Origin: an uncultured Pelagibacteraceae bacterium
Lineage (GTDB): Bacteria; Pseudomonadota; Alphaproteobacteria; Pelagibacterales; Pelagibacteraceae
DNA: 64,000 nucleotides
Direction of reading: 5' to 3'
Assembly: GCA_902620525.1 (NCBI GenBank)
Contig: CACNIK010000004.1
Location: forward strand, 1 to 64,000
Below are positions 61,571 through 64,000 of this stretch, piece after piece. The translations under genes and the position numbers were made by a program. Position 1 is the first letter of the stretch. Every line of letters starts with the position of its first letter. Under the pieces are notes generated by a model. It was not told the DNA's origin. It did no database searches and saw nothing but the letters and a program-made list of their open reading frames with translations.

Positions 61571-62686
61571 TTATTTAATATCACCAATATAAGTTCCGAG
61601 AGAAAGTGCTGTTTCAACTAAAGGATCATTTCTTTTAACGTTTCTATAAGTTTTTATACCTTTGTCTATTGGAACGTCTACTACTCTTCTATTGTTCCAT
61701 GCAACCATTCGATTAAAATTTCTTTTAGCTAATAAGTCAACTGCATATACACCAAAGGCACTTGCCAATATTCTGTCATTTGCAGTTGGGGGAGCTCCTC
61801 TTTGTACATGGCCTAAAGTAGTTACTCTGCACTCAATATCAGTTTTTTTCATTATTTCAGAAGCTATATATTCTCCTATCCCACCCAATCTTTTTTCATC
61901 ATTTATATATTTTTGTATTACTTTTAATCCATTTTCTTTTTTTACTGCCTCGGCTACAATTATTAAAGAGTGTTGAATTTTATTCTCTTTCATCTCGTTA
62001 AGTTTATTAATGATTCCTTTTATTGAATATTTTATTTCAGGTATTAAAATTATATCAGCCCCACCTGCTATACCTGCATTTAGAGCAATGTGGCCTGCGT
62101 CTCTTCCCATTACCTCTAATATCATTGATCTTCTATGGCTTGCCGCAGTTGATTGTAAATTATCTAAAGCTTGAGTTGCAACATCAATTGCTGTGTGAAA
62201 ACCAATAGAATTTTCTGTGGCCCCAACATCGTTATCAATAGTTTTTGGAATTGCGACGATATTCATTTTTCCTTTCATAGCTAACTTTTTTAATATTCTC
62301 ATACTTCCATCTCCCCCAATAATTATTAAACCGTCAAGATTTAAAGATTTGTAACCCTCAATAATAAGTTTTGAGGTATCTATGATTTTTCCTTTTTTCT
62401 TAAATTTAAAAGGATTGTCTTTGTTATTGGATCCTAAAAAGGTTCCTCCTTGTCTTAATAAATAGCCTCTAAAAATATTTCTAGTTAACTTCTGCACGTC
62501 TGGTGGTCTTCTGGCTAAACCAATGGTTCCATCTCTAATACCATAAACATCCATATTATATTTAGTCTTAGCCCTGAAAAAAATTGATCTAATAGCTGCG
62601 TTCAGTCCCCCACAATCGCCTCCACTTGTCAAAATTCCGATTTTTTTTATTTTGCTCATTATGAAATTTATTTTTTTAGGAATCAT
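61571..62686 (-). CDS. 6-phosphofructokinase (ATP or PPi type not resolved)
   Basis: Phosphorylates fructose-6-phosphate in glycolysis. Motifs: ILTSGGDCGGLNA (about 18-30), GGDGSMR (about 124-130), PKTIDND (about 147-153), ALDNLQSTA, MGRDAGHIA (about 193-201) and HVQRGAPPTANDR (about 305-317). The GGDG glycine matches ATP enzymes, but the Lys in PKTIDND is the residue of PPi-type enzymes; the mixed pair is known in the group that includes both donors, so donor use is open. At 371 residues it is longer than the E. coli enzyme. The ATG at 62686 is used here; an ATG at 62659 (MSKIKKIGIL) is also possible. It is divergent from pyruvate kinase. Confidence 0.9.
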   Translation of the reverse strand: MIPKKINFIMSKIKKIGILTSGGDCGGLNAAIRSIFFRAKTKYNMDVYGIRDGTIGLARRPPDVQKLTRNIFRGYLLRQGGTFLGSNNKDNPFKFKKKGKIIDTSKLIIEGYKSLNLDGLIIIGGDGSMRILKKLAMKGKMNIVAIPKTIDNDVGATENSIGFHTAIDVATQALDNLQSTAASHRRSMILEVMGRDAGHIALNAGIAGGADIILIPEIKYSIKGIINKLNEMKENKIQHSLIIVAEAVKKENGLKVIQKYINDEKRLGGIGEYIASEIMKKTDIECRVTTLGHVQRGAPPTANDRILASAFGVYAVDLLAKRNFNRMVAWNNRRVVDVPIDKGIKTYRNVKRNDPLVETALSLGTYIGDIK

Positions 62687-62713
62687 GATAATATAACATA
62701 TCTTATTAGAATA

Positions 62714-64000
62714 ATGGAAAAAAAAGCAAAAATTATAGCGACTATCGGTCCAGCAATATCATCTTCTAGTCAAATTAAAAAATTAATTACACTTGGTGTA
62801 GATGCATTTAGAATAAATTTCAGTCACGAAACGAAAGAATTAAGAAAAATAGTTCAAAGAATAAGAAACCTAGAAAAAAAAACAAAAAAGAAAATTTCTT
62901 TAATTGCAGACTTGCAGGGTATAAAATTACGAATAGGTAAGATTAATAATAACTTCGCATTTGTAAAAAAAAACCAAAAATTTATTTTTGATCTTAGTAA
63001 AAAAGAAGGAAATTCGTTAAGAGTTAATTTGCCCTATCCTTTTATAATTAAGAAAATTAAGAAAAACAATATTATTTTGATAGATGATGGAAAATTTGCT
63101 TTTAAAGTCATCAAAAAGTCAATTACTTCAATTACAACAAAATGTTTGAGTCAAAATTGTAAGTTAAAAAGTAGAAAAAGTTTTCATGTATCTAAAATTT
63201 CTTTGCCTTTTAATAGCTTAACTTCAAAAGATAAAAAAGATATTAGAACAGCAAAATCAATAGGGTGTAATTGGATAGCATTATCATATCTACAAAATTC
63301 AAAATTAATTTATCAAACAAGAAAATTAATTACAAAAGATATTGGTATAATTTCTAAAATTGAGAATAAAATAGCTTTAAATAATATTAATGAAATTATC
63401 AAAGCCACTGACGCCGTAATGATAGCTAGAGGTGATTTAGCTTTAGATGTAGGACATAGCGAAGTTCCTAAAATACAATTATCTTTAATTAAAAAATGCA
63501 ATAGATTTTCAAAATCAGTTATCGTAGCAACACAGATGTTAGAAAGTATGATAGAAAATTTTACACCAACCAGAGCCGAAATTAACGATATCGCTACTGC
63601 AATTTTTCAAGGGGCAGATACCGTGATGTTATCTGCAGAAACTGCCGTAGGTAGGTATCCAATACAATCTGTTAAAACCATGTTTAAAACTATTATTTCA
63701 ACAGAAAAATATAAGAGGGATCATATTGAAGACTTTAAAAATTCAATTGAAACAAAAAAAGATCCTATTAAATCCATAGTTTTATCTGTAAAGGATTTGG
63801 CATACAATCCATCGGTAAAGGCTATAATAGCATTTTCAAATTCTGGTAAAACTGCTAAATTAGTTTCTGCAGTAAGACCCAGCGTAAAAATAATAACTAT
63901 ATCTCCAAATATAAATATAAGTAGACAAATGTCATTATTATGGGGTGTTCAATCTATAAAAAGTAAAGATGCTAGAGGATGGAAAGACATGATTAATATA
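62714..64000 (+). CDS. pyk: Pyruvate kinase, 3' end beyond the window
   Basis: Converts phosphoenolpyruvate and ADP to pyruvate and ATP. The ATG at 62714 opens a frame of 429 codons that is still open at position 64000, so the C-terminus is missing. Motifs: ATIGPAISS (residues 9-17), FRINFSH (about 37-43), ADLQGIKLRIG (about 69-79), SKIENKIAL (catalytic Lys), MIARGDLALDVG and VATQMLESM, then PTRAEINDIATAIF and DTVMLSAETAVG. The missing end should be a few tens of codons. It diverges from 6-phosphofructokinase across a 27- to 54-base spacer. Confidence 0.93.
   Translation, partial: MEKKAKIIATIGPAISSSSQIKKLITLGVDAFRINFSHETKELRKIVQRIRNLEKKTKKKISLIADLQGIKLRIGKINNNFAFVKKNQKFIFDLSKKEGNSLRVNLPYPFIIKKIKKNNIILIDDGKFAFKVIKKSITSITTKCLSQNCKLKSRKSFHVSKISLPFNSLTSKDKKDIRTAKSIGCNWIALSYLQNSKLIYQTRKLITKDIGIISKIENKIALNNINEIIKATDAVMIARGDLALDVGHSEVPKIQLSLIKKCNRFSKSVIVATQMLESMIENFTPTRAEINDIATAIFQGADTVMLSAETAVGRYPIQSVKTMFKTIISTEKYKRDHIEDFKNSIETKKDPIKSIVLSVKDLAYNPSVKAIIAFSNSGKTAKLVSAVRPSVKIITISPNINISRQMSLLWGVQSIKSKDARGWKDMINI

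Overview
The window is a compact, roughly 70% A+T bacterial chromosome segment with almost no intergenic DNA. Gene families, gene order and base composition point to an alphaproteobacterium of the SAR11/Pelagibacterales type. Conserved alphaproteobacterial blocks are present: mltB-rlpA-dac-tmk-(holB), sdhE/recG/DUF502, ssb-gyrA-coaD-ppi-tgt divergent from uvrA, and argS-nagZ-scpA-scpB-tatABC-serS-yajC-secD-secF with dgt/erpA/xth. Transport is dominated by high-affinity ABC systems with abundant binding proteins (amino acids, ferric iron, betaine-type compounds, zinc). I see no insertion sequence, prophage or CRISPR array, which fits a streamlined genome. The assignment to SAR11 is an inference from these features; no database search was possible.

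Layout. 1-3.6 kb: cell-wall enzymes, thymidylate kinase and the first codons of a probable holB. 3.6-7.7 kb: tRNA-Ser, sdhE, recG, DUF502 protein, a Tat-type M48 lipoprotein, tRNA-Lys. 7.7-16.6 kb: tgt, cyclophilin, coaD, gyrA, ssb, uvrA and a stand-alone PuuD-like membrane domain. 16.6-28.4 kb: protein export (SecDF-YajC, TatABC), serS, argS, chromosome segregation (ScpAB), nagZ, dgt, an A-type Fe-S carrier and exonuclease III. 28.4-36.5 kb: GDP-mannose pyrophosphorylase, ilvD, valS, tRNA-Cys, tRNA-Asn, an XRE regulator, a DUF6134-like protein and cysteine synthase. 36.5-40.8 kb: AapJQMP amino-acid transporter.

40.9-56.8 kb is the most accessory part: a cis-3-chloroacrylate-dehalogenase-like tautomerase, trmB, an SGNH-like membrane protein, tRNA-Arg, a tetrahydrofolate-dependent demethylase (GcvT/DmdA/LigM family) with a MetF-like partner, a ferric-iron ABC operon headed by a near-perfect Fur box and containing an unlisted 55-residue Cys-rich protein, a BASS symporter with a Zur-type box at its start, a betaine permease with two tandem ProX proteins but no ATPase, and a znuA / znuCB-zur locus with two tandem Zur-type boxes.

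56.8-64 kb: a circularly permuted ATP-grasp protein, a phosphatase and glucosyl-3-phosphoglycerate synthase in one run, divergent from an Anbu-type proteasome-like peptidase; then yjbQ, a 6-phosphofructokinase and, divergently, a pyruvate kinase cut by the window end. Metal supply (Fur and Zur sites), one-carbon demethylation and compatible-solute synthesis and uptake lie close together here. The best candidates for something undescribed are the reduced Anbu/ATP-grasp locus joined to glucosylglycerate genes, the iron operon that runs into demethylase genes, and the Zur-linked BASS symporter with its attenuator-like leader.
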